Part shown: piece after piece, positions 36,370 to 46,106 of the stretch
Layout: each line of letters opens with the position of its first letter
How positions within the stretch are numbered: the stretch's first letter is position 1
Source of the DNA: Przewalskia tangutica
Lineage: Eukaryota > Streptophyta > Magnoliopsida > Solanales > Solanaceae
Length of the DNA: 64,000 nucleotides
Assembly: GCA_029844215.1 (NCBI GenBank)
Contig: CM056724.1
Location: forward strand, 84,773,093-84,837,092
Reading direction: 5' to 3'
Translations under genes and position numbers: made by a program
Notes under the pieces: model-generated
What the model saw: only the letters and a program-made list of their open reading frames with translations
Told to the model about the DNA's origin: nothing
Database searches by the model: none

Positions 36370-37491
36370 TGGTTTTTAAACAAAAAGCTTAAGAGTTATA
36401 CTAGCTTTATGGGAAGTTAGGTATAACAACTTAAGAAAGATAAAATGAACGGTTTACTTATGTGTTATGAAAGACTTGTATTGATTTCTGGAAAGTATAG
36501 TAAGATGGTTTGTTGAGTAGACATACTATGATGCTATGTGTGTTAGTATCTTGTAACGTTTGTGTAAAGAGGTTATTCTTATGGTGCTTATGTTGTTTAA
36601 CGATAAGCCGTTATGTTAGTATTATATCACTCACCTCTTGACATGTTATACCGGGGGTTAAGCTGCCCCCCCGATGCGAGGGATACCTCATGCGGGTCCA
36701 GGGGACCTATGCGGAGCTACGAGAGTTCCAGGTTAGTGTGCGGGGGAATACCTCATGCGGTCTATGTGGCCATGCAGACTACGATAGTCCAGGACGATGC
36801 CGAGGAGTATCTACCCTCGATGCAGGGATTACCTCATGCGGGCCTAGGTGGCCTATGCGGACTACGGCAGTCCAGGATTAGGCATGCATAATGATACTAT
36901 GGGCGATTGGCCTTGATTCGATCATTCGCAGCCTAGAAAAGACCTGTTACAGTTTACCTATTATTACTCTTGTTTGTGATGTGGCACTATGTGCGGTTAC
37001 ATTGGTTGTTTCGCATATATTTGTAAAATTGGTTTTAAAAAGATATGATTTCATTTAAGTACTTTACGATTTCACATACTTGGTACTGTTATCGACCTCT
37101 TCATGGCCGCTCATGCCGCAGGTAAGGGAAAACAGGTGCTAGATCCGCATCTTTAGGATCTTTTGCTTTGGTGTCAGGAGCTCCATCTTCTCCGGAGGCT
37201 CGACTTTTGGTATGGTTCTCCCTGGTGTTGTAGATATATGTACATTCAGGGTATGGCGGGGCCCTGTCCCGCCATAGTTATTCACTTTCTTAGAGGTTTG
37301 TAGTCCTATTGTACAGTTGGGTTGTAACTGCCAGACTTGGTTTATATATATATGTCGAAAGGCGACTTTTCTCAGATAAACTGTGTCTCATTTTACACTT
37401 GTTTCATGTCTTGTTTTTATATTCCATTGACACTCGATGTATGACTACTGGTGCCCTGTAGGCACTACCACGCCCCGAACGGGTCGTGACA
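36370..37491 (+). repeat. El-6 5' LTR, 3' portion
   Basis: Starts in mid-LTR (TGGTTTTTAAAC, matching 43890) and ends GGGTCGTGACA before the primer site. It is nearly identical to the corresponding part of 42519-44775. GC-rich imperfect repeats at 36664-36884. Confidence 0.9.
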
Positions 37492-37495
37492 AAAG

Positions 37496-37507
37496 TGGTA
37501 TTAGAGC
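37496..37507 (+). other. El-6 primer binding site
   Basis: TGGTATTAGAGC, one C-to-T change from the initiator tRNA-Met site. Confidence 0.88.
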
Positions 37508-37700
37508 AGTTAATCCTCGGAAAGTGTCTACATACCGTATCTAGTAGAGTCTTGATTATCGGTGTGTTGTGCACCACACCAATAATCAGGAGGCTATAGG
37601 ATATTTAGGATTGGTTTCCATTCTTCTCACTCTGAGATCGTGCCTTAGAGCTGTGTTATAAGTTGGACCCCTCTAACGTATTTCCTTTCTTTAAACAGTT
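37508..37700 (+). other. El-6 leader
   Basis: Untranslated leader conserved with 53020-53195, 16767-16948 and, reversed, the leaders of El-1, El-2 and El-4. It includes 'cttgattatcggtgtgt'. The frame at 37663 that runs through it is a shadow of gag. Confidence 0.5.
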
Positions 37701-39050
37701 ATGCCTCCACGTAAGGCAACCCGGGCCTAGAAGGGCAAGGCAGCCGAGAGAGCTGCTAGTACGACACCGAGAGTCACGAGGGCTCAGGCCCAATCTATAC
37801 CCGAGACGATACCCGAGACGGCGAGTTCCACGACGCCGCCGGCCCCAGCAGGGTTTAGGGCCGCAACAGTGGCTGATGAGACCACAGTACCTGCACCTCC
37901 AGTCCCACAGCCTGGAGCAGATGAGATGGGTTACAGAGAGATGGCCCGCCATCGCCGTGATCGTGGCGCATACGAGAGATAGGCCGACGCAGCAGCCCAG
38001 CCCAAAGCAGCATTCGTGGTTCACCCGAGATCGGACAGTTTGAGGCTACGGGATTTTCTGAGTTGTAGCCCGCCAGAGTTCTACGGGTCGAGGCCTGAGG
38101 ATGATCCGCAAGAGTTCATCCGTCAGTTACAGAGGATCATGCGAGTGATCAAGGCTTCAGAGACCGAGTATGTGATCTTCGGTTCGCATCGGCTGCGTGA
38201 TACCGCAGTCGACTGGTTTGACTCGTGAGAGTTGTCCCGGGGAGAGCACGTGTCCCCAGCTACTTGGGACGAGTTCTCGGAGGCTTTTCTCACTCACTTC
38301 TTGCCTTCACAGATGAGGAGGGCACGGGCCGACAAGTTTTTGTTTCTGAGACAGAGAGGGCGCACAGTTCGGGAGTACAACGTTGAGTTCGATTCGTTGG
38401 CTCGATATGTCCCTGCATTGGTAGCAGATATGGAGGACAGGGTGCACCGCTACGTCACCGGGCTAGATGATTATATGGCCCAGTCTTGTGCGGGTGTAGC
38501 TCTTCAGCCAGGCATGGACATTACCCGCATGCAGGCTCATGCACTTGGATGCGAGGAGCGTAGAGGCCGACGGGTTGACAGACAGCAGCAGAAAAAGGCC
38601 AGGACGGCAGGGTCTTTTGGTAGCTCTCGGGGTGGACGGCCTCAGCAGCAGTCTATATTTGCACTACAGCCAGCTCAGAGCACTTCTACACCGTCTCGAG
38701 ACAGACTGTGGCCCCGTGACTTGGACGCCCAGTGGTAGCAGAGGTGCTAACCGACGGACCACCTCAGCGGTGGCCGACGCGTAGGTCCCATTACGGAATT
38801 GTGGTATCGCCCGGAGTTTGTTTGATTGGCGCCAGCAGGTCACTTTGTGAGAGCCTGTCCGACCAAGGGCAACGCAGAGGGTAGGGGTCAGCCTACAGGG
38901 TCTTTCGCCGGGTCTTCTTCATCTCCTACAGTTACTCGCCATGGAGGCGTGGTACTGGGGCCGCAGGTCGCGCAGCAGGTCGTGGCGCTGGTCCTGATTC
39001 TAGCGGTCCTCGACGCAAGATTTATTCCTGTCCACCGGGCAGACTGGTGA
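37701..39050 (+). pseudogene. gag: El-6 gag
   Basis: Starts MPPRKATRA at 37701. The reading frame is kept without frameshift for about 345 codons to TAG 38736-38738, but with in-frame stops at codon 10 (TAG, 37728), codon 94 (TAG, 37980) and codon 176 (TGA, 38226). The order is a basic/TRAQAQ N-terminus, a proline-rich stretch, 'LRLRDFL..PPEFYGSRPEDDP', and the capsid core 38100-38480 ('FLTHFLPSQMRRARAD', 'VREYNVEFDSLARY', 'YVTGLDDYMAQSC'). Then come the 'GCEERRGRR' linker and a Q-rich stretch. A frameshift follows, and the knuckle remains only as 'AGHFVRACPTKG' (38830-38870). The capsid core is highly readable; the knuckle has lost its first two cysteines. Confidence 0.85.
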
Positions 39051-39060
39051 GGCGTCGCTG

Positions 39061-39476
39061 ATGTCGCCACAAGTACTTTATCGCCGTTGTGATGTGTATG
39101 CCTTGATAGATCCGGTTCTACTCATTCATATATCTCCCCATATTGCTAGTAGGATAGGGATAGAGCCTGAGTCCATAGACCCTTTTGAGGTAGCTACGCC
39201 AGTGGGTGATTCGGTGGTAGCTCGGCGGGTATATAGGGCTTGCCCGGTGACTATATGCAGTCGTCAGACCCTAGCCGACTTGATAGAGTTGGATATGACT
39301 GATTTCGATGTGATCATGGGTATGGATTGGCTAGCTTCTTGCTACGCCAATGTAGACTGCAGGGAGAGAGTGGTACGGTTCCAGTTTCCTGAGGAGCCGG
39401 TTGTTGAGTGGGAGGGGAACACTGTGTCGCCGAGGGGTAGGTTTATTTCTTACCTCAAGGCTAGGAAGATGGTGTA
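39061..39476 (+). pseudogene. El-6 aspartic protease region of pol
   Basis: Frame of 138 codons. From about residue 40 it matches the pepsin-like protease of plant gypsy elements: 'DPFEVATPVGDSVVARRVYR', 'TLADLIELDMTDFDVIMGMDWL' and 'CRERVVRFQFP'. The catalytic motif, normally D-(S/P)-G-S/A-T, reads 'LIDPVLLIHI' at 39103-39132 because a base is missing after GATCCGG. The same sequence occurs in El-9 at 54523-54535. The enzyme would cut the gag-pol polyprotein, but as read it cannot be active. Confidence 0.8.
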
Positions 39477-40425
39477 GGCGGGTATATCTACCATCTCGCT
39501 CGAGTGTTTGATACCGAGGCTACGGCACTGCATTTTCGCCGCCCAGAGTCGAGAGTTCCCGATGTGTTTCCGCACGACCTCCGGGTATCCTCCCGAGAGG
39601 AGATAGATTTTTGTATCGATGTCTGCCGGACACTGGCCTATTTCCATTCCGCCATACGTAATGACACCCGCCGAGTTGAGAGAGTCAAGGACCACCGAGA
39701 GATTTCTTTGGAGAAAGGCTTCATCGTGCCTAGTGTTTCTCCCCGGGAGCGCCAGATTGTTCGTGAAAAGAAGGGCGGACGCCGCGCATGTGTTGATTAC
39801 AGTGCAACAACAACGTGACCATTAAGAACGAATACCCTTCCTGTGATTGATGATTTGTTCGACCCATAGGTGCGAGATGTTTCTCCAACATTGATCTGCT
39901 ATCGGGCTATCATCAGGTGCTAGTTAGAGAGGCGGATATCCCTAGGACTACATTCCGGACCCGGTACGGGCACTATGAGTTTAGGGTTATGTCTTTCGGT
40001 TTGACCAATGCTCCGGCGATATTCATGGATTTGATGAACCGAGTGTTCAAGCCATTTTTGGACACGTTTGTGATAGTGTTCATTGATGACATCTTGGTTT
40101 ATTCCCGCTCAGAGCAGGAGCATGCGGAGCATTTGAGGACTGTGCTGAGAGTTCTCCAGGACCAGCAGTTATACGCCAAGTTTTCCAAATGTGAGTTTTG
40201 GTTGGCTTCGGTGGCATTTCTTGGGCATATTGTAGGGGCTGATGGTATTCGGGTGGATACGGCCAAGATCGAGGCAGTCAAGACTTGGCCTAGACCTACT
40301 ACACCGACAGAGGTGCGCAGTTTTCTGGGCCTCGCAGGTTATTATCGGCGGTTCGTGGAGAAGTTTGCTTCTATCTCTGCACCATTGACCAGCCGACTCG
40401 TGGCGGCTAAGTTTGATGGACTGAT
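39477..40425 (+). pseudogene. El-6 reverse transcriptase
   Basis: The linker after protease (39504-39660) holds 'FRRPESRVPDVFPHDL'. RT starts at about 39640 with 'PPYVMTPAELRE' and 'EKGFIVPSVSP', with a frame change before 'KKGGRRACVDY' near 39770. The long frame from 39917 contains 'TTFRTRYGHYEFRVMSFGLTNAPA' and the catalytic FIDDILVYS (FIDD at 40079-40090). It then shows 'KFSKCEFWL', 'FLGHIVGADGI' and 'FLGLAGYYRRF'. The palm region from 39940 to 40410 is intact. The first catalytic aspartate region (39840-39910, 'IDDLFD' then 'FSNIDLLSGYHQ') is split over two frames. Confidence 0.9.
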
Positions 40426-40860
40426 GCTTGTGGCGGTGGTTTCCGATCGGCGAGAGATCGACGACCGCCCCCGTTCTTACTCTACCAGAGGGTCCAGACG
40501 GCTATGTCGTGTATTGTGATGCGTCAGGCATCGGGCTGGGATGTGTGTTGATGCAGCAGGGAAAGGTTATAGCGTACGCATCCCGACAGCTGAAGAAACA
40601 TGAGAGGAACTACCCCACCCATGATTTGGAGTTGGCAGCGGTGATTCACGCCTTGAAGATCTGGAGGCACTATTTGTATGGGGTTCATATGGATATTTAT
40701 ACAGACCACAAGAGCCTCCAGTATATCTTCAGCCAGAGGGAGCTGAACTTACGACAGAGACGGTGGTTAGAGTTACTCAAGGATTACGATGTCGATATCC
40801 TGTACCACCCGGGGAAGGCCAATGTTGTGGCAGATGCCCTTAGTCGTAGGTCGATGGGTA
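40426..40860 (+). pseudogene. El-6 RNase H
   Basis: Same enzyme as RT but in a shifted frame (40428 onward); the RT frame runs on to 40519. Visible are 'APVLTLPEGPDGYVVYCDASG' (catalytic D at 40518), 'GCVLMQQGKVIAYASRQL', 'HERNYPTHDLELAAVIHALK', 'WRHYLYG', 'YTDHKSLQYIF' and the end 'HPGKANVVADALSRR'. All expected motifs are present, so this domain is well preserved. The link to RT looks shortened at about 40400-40440. Confidence 0.9.
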
Positions 40861-41556
40861 GCCTATCAGATGTGCAGCCAGAGAGGAGGGGCATGGTTCG
40901 CCATTTACATCAGTTAGCGAGCCTTGGAGTCCGATTGATTGATTCTGATAGCAGTGGGGTTCGAGTTCGAGAGATTGCCGAGTCTTCCATCGTCGAGGAG
41001 GTGAAGAGGCAACAGTTTGAGGATTCGGTTTTGACGCGGTACCGTGATACGGCTCTTCGTGTGGGGAAGGGTCCTTTTGAGGTAGCACCTGATGGGGTGC
41101 TAAGGTTTAAGGGCAGGTTGTGTGTTCCAGATGTTGCAGGACATCGCGCGTTACTCTATCTATCCGGGGTCGACTAAGATGTACCACGACCTCAGATCTG
41201 TGTATTGGTGGGATGGCTTGAAGAGGGACGTTGCAGAGTTTGTGGCTCAGTGCCCGTGTTGTCATCAGGTGAAGGTAGAGCACCAGAGGCCTGGTGGTTT
41301 GTTGCAGACGATAGAGATCCCGACCTGGAAGTGGGAGGTGATCAACATGGACTTTATCACAGGATTACCTCGCACTCCGAGGAAACATGATTCTATCTGG
41401 GTTATCGTCGACAAGCTGACGAAATCAGCCCACTTTGTTCCAGTCAGGACGACTTTTTCGGCTGAGGATTATGCCAGACTTTACATTCGAGAGATCGTGA
41501 GACTGCATGGAGTCCCTATTTCTATCATATCGCATGCAGGAGCCCGTTTACGCTAA
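40861..41556 (+). pseudogene. El-6 integrase, N-terminal and core part
   Basis: The frame from 40428 continues as linker to 41177. The frame from 41122 carries the zinc-binding domain (H22, then CPCC at about 41251-41262; the first histidine is lost at a frame change near 41140). It then carries the core with 'WKWEVINMDFITGLPRT' (first catalytic D at 41350), 'IWVIVDKLTKSAHFVPV', 'YARLYIREIVRLHGVP' and 'SIIS'. The second catalytic D, expected just after, is replaced where the frame breaks at about 41535. The reading quality drops sharply from this point on. Confidence 0.88.
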
Positions 41557-42360
41557 CTTCGGATGTCCTTCGAAAGGGATTAGGACGCAGTGAGCTCGAG
41601 TATCGCATTCCATCCTCGTGACAGACGACAGCGAAGCGCAATATCCGAACTTCGAGGATATGTCGCGAGCCCGTGTTATTGACTTCGTGGTAATGGGAGG
41701 ATCATTTGCCTCTAGTTGAGTTTGCATATAATAATAGCTACCACCCAAAGATTCGGGATGACGCCTTATGAGGCCTTGTATGAGGAAGTGCAGATCGCCG
41801 ATAGGCTGGTTTGATGTAGGCGAGGTGCGATTAGTGGGACCGCACTGACATACAGCAGCGATGGATAAGGTGAAGCTTATCCAGAGCGCTATCGATAGCT
41901 CGTAGTCGATGAAGTCATACGCAGATCATCGACGTCGGCATCTGGATTTCGAGGTTGATGATTGGGTTTTCTGAAGGTGTCACCCACGGCGGTGTGATGA
42001 GATTCAGGAAGAAAGGGAAACTCACCGGCTAAGGTACATTGGGCCGCATCAGTTGTCCGCAGGCAGGTGCGCGTGCCTATGAGTTGATCTGCCGTCCGAT
42101 CTTGAGGCGCGCATCCGTTTTTCATGTTTCTATGCCGAGGAGATGTATCGGATCCATCTAGTGGTGCACCCGATTGACGATGTCCAGTGTCGGCGGGTTA
42201 TCGTATGAGGAGATTCCCATAGCGATAATCGATCGTCGTTAAGCGCTCATGACCGACGTGGCTTCCGTCAAAGTCTTGTGGCGAACGAGCTCGTGGAGGA
42301 GATGACGGGAAGCTGAGGAGGACATGAGGCAGAAGTATCCTCACCTATTCCCCACACCTC
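41557..42360 (+). pseudogene. El-6 integrase C-terminus and chromodomain-like tail
   Basis: Fragments in several frames: 'FHP' near 41608, 'EFAYNNSYH' near 41718, 'APYEALYE' near 41765, 'SYADHRR' near 41915, 'SPTAV' near 41985. From about 42165 the tail reads 'VHPIDDVQ', then the 'IAIIDR' and 'SVKVLW' regions and 'YPHLFPTPPG' to about 42363. This matches the better-preserved tail of El-9 (57462-57720), which has the features of a type II chromodomain that steers integration towards heterochromatin. The many frameshifts coincide with missing CAG/CTG. Confidence 0.75.
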
Positions 42361-42488
42361 CAGGTAACTCACTTTCCTACTTGTAGATTTTCATTGACAT
42401 ATTTGCTTAAGTGTTGTATTGTGGCCATGTGTGGCATTTGCAAACTGTTAAGTTATGAGGAACTTTATCATTATATGTCTTGGGAAGG

Positions 42489-42518
42489 AACATTCGACGA
42501 ATGTTTCTAAGAGGAGAA
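42489..42518 (+). other. El-6 inverted repeat and polypurine tract
   Basis: AACATTCG a CGAATGTT (42489-42505), then 'aagaggagaa' directly before the LTR. Confidence 0.85.
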
Positions 42519-44775
42519 TGTTATACCCGTATTTCCGCAGTATGACGTGGGTATGCACGACAAAAGTTTAAGCCTTAAGTTAGGCAAGGACGAAAATTTG
42601 TGCACAACCCACTTAAAAGAATTGTTTTCCGACGAAACGCTTTCCAAACCTTGCGGCGGAAAATTACGGTATGACATTTATAATTTTTGCGGATTTTTCC
42701 GAGAGATAAAATATTTTGGACCAACGAGAGGGCGACACTTGTCACCCTCAAGTGGACGGCAACAATGGGCAATTGTTGGCACGTTTTTTTTTATGGAAAA
42801 TGCCTTAAACACTTGGTCAATATTTGCTAGATATTTATGGAGTAGATGGATAAGGTTCCACTTGCCCAAATCTCCACCATCCACTTGCCCTCCACTTGCC
42901 TTAATCTTGACCATTGGTGGTCCTATAAATACCCCCCCTAAGTTGGAAGAATTCTTCATCCACAAATACTTTTCCAAGTCTCAAAAACTCCCTTCTCCCT
43001 TGTGAGCTTCTCATCCAAAGCTCTTCCCTCTTGAGAAGAGCTGTCAAAACACCCCTTTCCCCTTCCTAGTTGTCTCGGAAAAAGCCCCCCCTCTTGGTAG
43101 AAAATACTCTCCAAAGTATTGTTACTATTCCAAAATACCTTATCCTTATACCATTGTAGTATTCCAAAGTCCCCTCTTTACTAAAAGCCCAGAAATACTA
43201 TCTTATATCCATTAGTCACTAAACGAAACCCTAGGAGAAACTTCATAGTTGGTTGAAGTAGTAAGTAGAAGTTGTGTAGAAACTTCTAAGGGTTTCTTGG
43301 AGCGGATTGGAGCGCATGACAGAGCTAAACCTTGCTCAGGATCGACTTATATCTTGGATAATTTTGGGCTTATCGAGGTAAATAATAATCCTATCCTTCT
43401 ATGGTAATTGGAGATTACATACTGTAGTAGTATAGAAATAAGTATAAGATACATAGAAGGATATTAAAGAATAGAATTGAACTGAAATCACATCAGAAGA
43501 ATATAAATGAAGAATCGAATCAGCATTTACATGGGACTGTATTTATGAGACTTGAGTAGTTTGACGGTAGGGAAATGCTGCCCAATTTTCCGTAGAATTA
43601 AGAACCTTCGCTTAGAATATCCTACAGTAGTCTAGACGTTGATAGACGATTTGACTATTATAGGTTGATACTCTGCGCGCGACATACTCGACTTGGCAGG
43701 TGGATTTCGCCGAGAAGGTATGTGATTCTTCCTATCCCCTTGAGCATGATATTTTTAAAAAATATATATAGTACGGTAGACGTACGTGTGTTAACTGAAC
43801 ATGGTTTTACTTGACGTCTTTTGACTTTAGTCTAAATAATAAAGATCTTGAAGTATTTCAAAAGAATTATGAATCATTTTGTTAAGAGTAATACTTGGTT
43901 TTTAAACAAAAAGCTTAAGAGTTATACTAGCTTTATGGGAAGTTAGGTATAACAACTTAAGAAAGATAAAATGAACGGTTTACTTATGTGTTATGAAAGA
44001 CTTGTATTGATTTCTGGAAAGCATAGTAAGATGGTTTGTTGAGTAGACATACTATGATGCTATGTGTGTTAGTATCTTGTAACGTTTGTGTAAAGAGGTT
44101 ATTCTTATGGTGCTTATGTTGTTTAACGATAAGCAGTTATGTTAGTATTATATCACTCACCTCTTGACAGGATATATCTGGGGTTAAGTCGCTCGACGCG
44201 AGGTACACCTCATGCGTCCGTGTGACTATGATTCGAGAATACCTCACGCGTTCAGTGGACCTACGCGAGCTACGAGAGTTCCGTGTTAGTGTGCGGATTA
44301 CCTCAGCGGTCTATGTGGCCTACGCGGACCACGAGAGTCGGTGACGATGCCGGTGAGAGCTACCCTCGACGCGGAATACCTCATGCGGGCCTAGGTGGCC
44401 TATGCGGACTGCGGAAGTCCAGGATTAGGCATGCATAATGATACTTTGGGCGATTGGCCTTGCTTCGATCATCCGCAGCCTAGAAAAGACCTGTTACAGT
44501 TTACCTATTATTACTCTTGTTTGTAATGTGGCACTATGTGCGGTTACATTGATTGTTTCGAACATATTTGTAAAATTGGTTTTAAAATGATATGATTTCA
44601 TTTAAGTACTTTACGCTTTCACATACTTGATAATTGCCAGATCGACTCTCCTTCGGGCGCTCATGCCGCAGGTACGGGAAATCAGGTGCTAGATCCGCAT
44701 CCTTAGGATCTTTACTTTGGTGTCAGGAGCTCCATCTTCTACGGAGGCTCGACTTTTGGGTATGATCTCCCTGTG
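42519..44775 (+). repeat. El-6 3' LTR, truncated at its 3' end
   Basis: Begins TGTTATACCCG and includes TATA 42924-42931. It follows the 5' LTR up to 'gatctccctg' near 44775, where unrelated sequence begins; about 280 bases including GGTCGTGACA are missing. The frame 42547-43005 repeats in El-7 (45137-45541) only because the LTR DNA repeats. Confidence 0.88.
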
Positions 44776-45058
44776 GTTCTTGCAAGTAGTAAAGCTTGAT
44801 ATATTTGACTTAGTCAATGGGACCACTAGCTTGATATTTAGAAGAACATAATCCAAACCACACATTTGTGCTAATCTCAACCCTTCATGTTACTATATAG
44901 TAGTACTAGTAGTGAGACAAGTTCCACACTTAGCCAAATTTTCAAGAAAATTTGGATGAACTATGCTAGGCTCTCGGGTTTGGGTTCATCAAGGGAGAAA
45001 AAAAATTTGTTTGTTGTCCAATAATCTTCCCACTTTAAACCAAGGTTCCTAAGTGTAT
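44776..45058. other. Unassigned sequence between two LTRs
   Basis: About 283 bases that match no other part of the window. AT-rich, with 'tatatagtagtactagtagt' and an A8 tract; no convincing open frame, tRNA or terminal repeat. It may be host DNA or the edge of another element. Confidence 0.5.
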
Positions 45059-46106
45059 TGTTATACCCCGTATTTCAGTATGTATGCGAGGGCGCATGAC
45101 AAAAGTTTAAGCCTTAAGTTAGGCAAGGGATAAAATTTGTGCACAACCCACTTAAAAGAATTGTTTTCCGACGAAATGTTTTCCAAACCTTGCGCGGAAA
45201 ATTACTATGACATTTATAATTTTTGCGGATTTTTCCGAGAGATAAAATATTTTGGACCAACGAGAGGGCGACACTTGTCACCCTCAAGTGGACGGCAACA
45301 ATGGGCAATTGTTGGAACGTTTCTTTTGATGGAAAATGCCTTAAACACTTGGTCAATGTTTGCTAGATATTTATGGAGTATATGGATAAGGTTCCACTTG
45401 CCAAAATCTCCACCATTCACTTGCCCTCCACTTGCCTTAATCTTGACCATTGGTGGTCCTATAAATACCCCCCCTAAGTTGGAAGAATTCTTCATCCACA
45501 AATACTTTTCCAAGTCTCAAAAACTCCCTTCTCCCTTGTGAGCTTCTCGTCCAAAGCTCTCCCCTCTCGAGAAGAGCTAAGCAAAACACCCTCCCCTTCC
45601 TAGTTATCTCGAAAAGCCCCCTATTGGTAGAAAATACTCTCCAAAGTATTGTTACTATTCCAAAATACCTTAGCCTTATACCATTGTAGTATTCCAAAGT
45701 CCCCTCTATACTAAAAGCCCAGAAAGACTATCTTATATCCATTAGTCACTAAACGAAACCCTAGGAGAAACTTCATAGTTGGTTGAAGTAGTAAGTAGAA
45801 GTTGTGTAGAAACTTCTAAGGGTTTCTTGGAGCGGATTGGAGCGCATCTGACAGAGCTAAACCTTGCTCAGATCGACTTATATCTTGGATAATTTTGGGC
45901 TTATCAAGGTAAATAATAATCCTATCCTTCATGGTAATTGGAGATTACATCTCGTAGTAGTATAGAAATAAGTATAAGATACATGTAAGGATATTAAAGA
46001 ATAGAATTGAATCGAAATCACATCGTAAGAATATAAATGAAGAATCGAATCAGCATTACATAGATCAGATTTACTGAGACTTGAGTAGTTTGACGGGTAG
46101 GGAAAT
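45059..46106 (+). repeat. El-7: LTR fragment, plus strand
   Basis: Starts TGTTATACCCCG (edge within a base or two of 45059), with no polypurine tract before it, so it is a 5' LTR or solo LTR. It is very close to El-6's LTR (42519-43565). TATA 45460-45467. Cut at 46106 by El-8; the remainder would lie beyond the window. Confidence 0.85.

Larger units (their letters stand above)
36370..44775 (+). mobile_element. El-6: gag-pol Ty3/gypsy chromovirus (Tekay/Del-like), plus strand
   Basis: 5' LTR fragment 36370-37491 (its start lies beyond the El-4 insertion), internal region 37492-42518 (5027 bp), 3' LTR 42519-about 44775, cut short. All gag-pol domains are present in the order gag, protease, RT, RNase H, integrase, chromodomain. 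That order, the tRNA-Met primer site, the long LTR and the C-terminal 'DRQVRRLR...VKVLW' type region point to a chromovirus, probably the Tekay/Del clade. The coding region is interrupted by stops and frameshifts. Confidence 0.85.

Noticed and set aside
37656..38024. 122-codon minus-strand frame opposite El-6 gag, and the plus frame 37663-38043
   Set aside because: Shadows of the GC-rich gag N-terminus in other frames; the real gag frame starts at 37701 and is the one conserved.
42547..43005. 152-codon frame repeated at 45137-45541
   Set aside because: Both are the same LTR segment with TATA inside; similarity comes from DNA repeat identity and the frame is absent from El-9 and El-3 LTRs.
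44689..44880. 63-codon minus-strand frame covering the unassigned stretch
   Set aside because: Short, begins in unassigned DNA and ends in LTR sequence; no recognisable motif.
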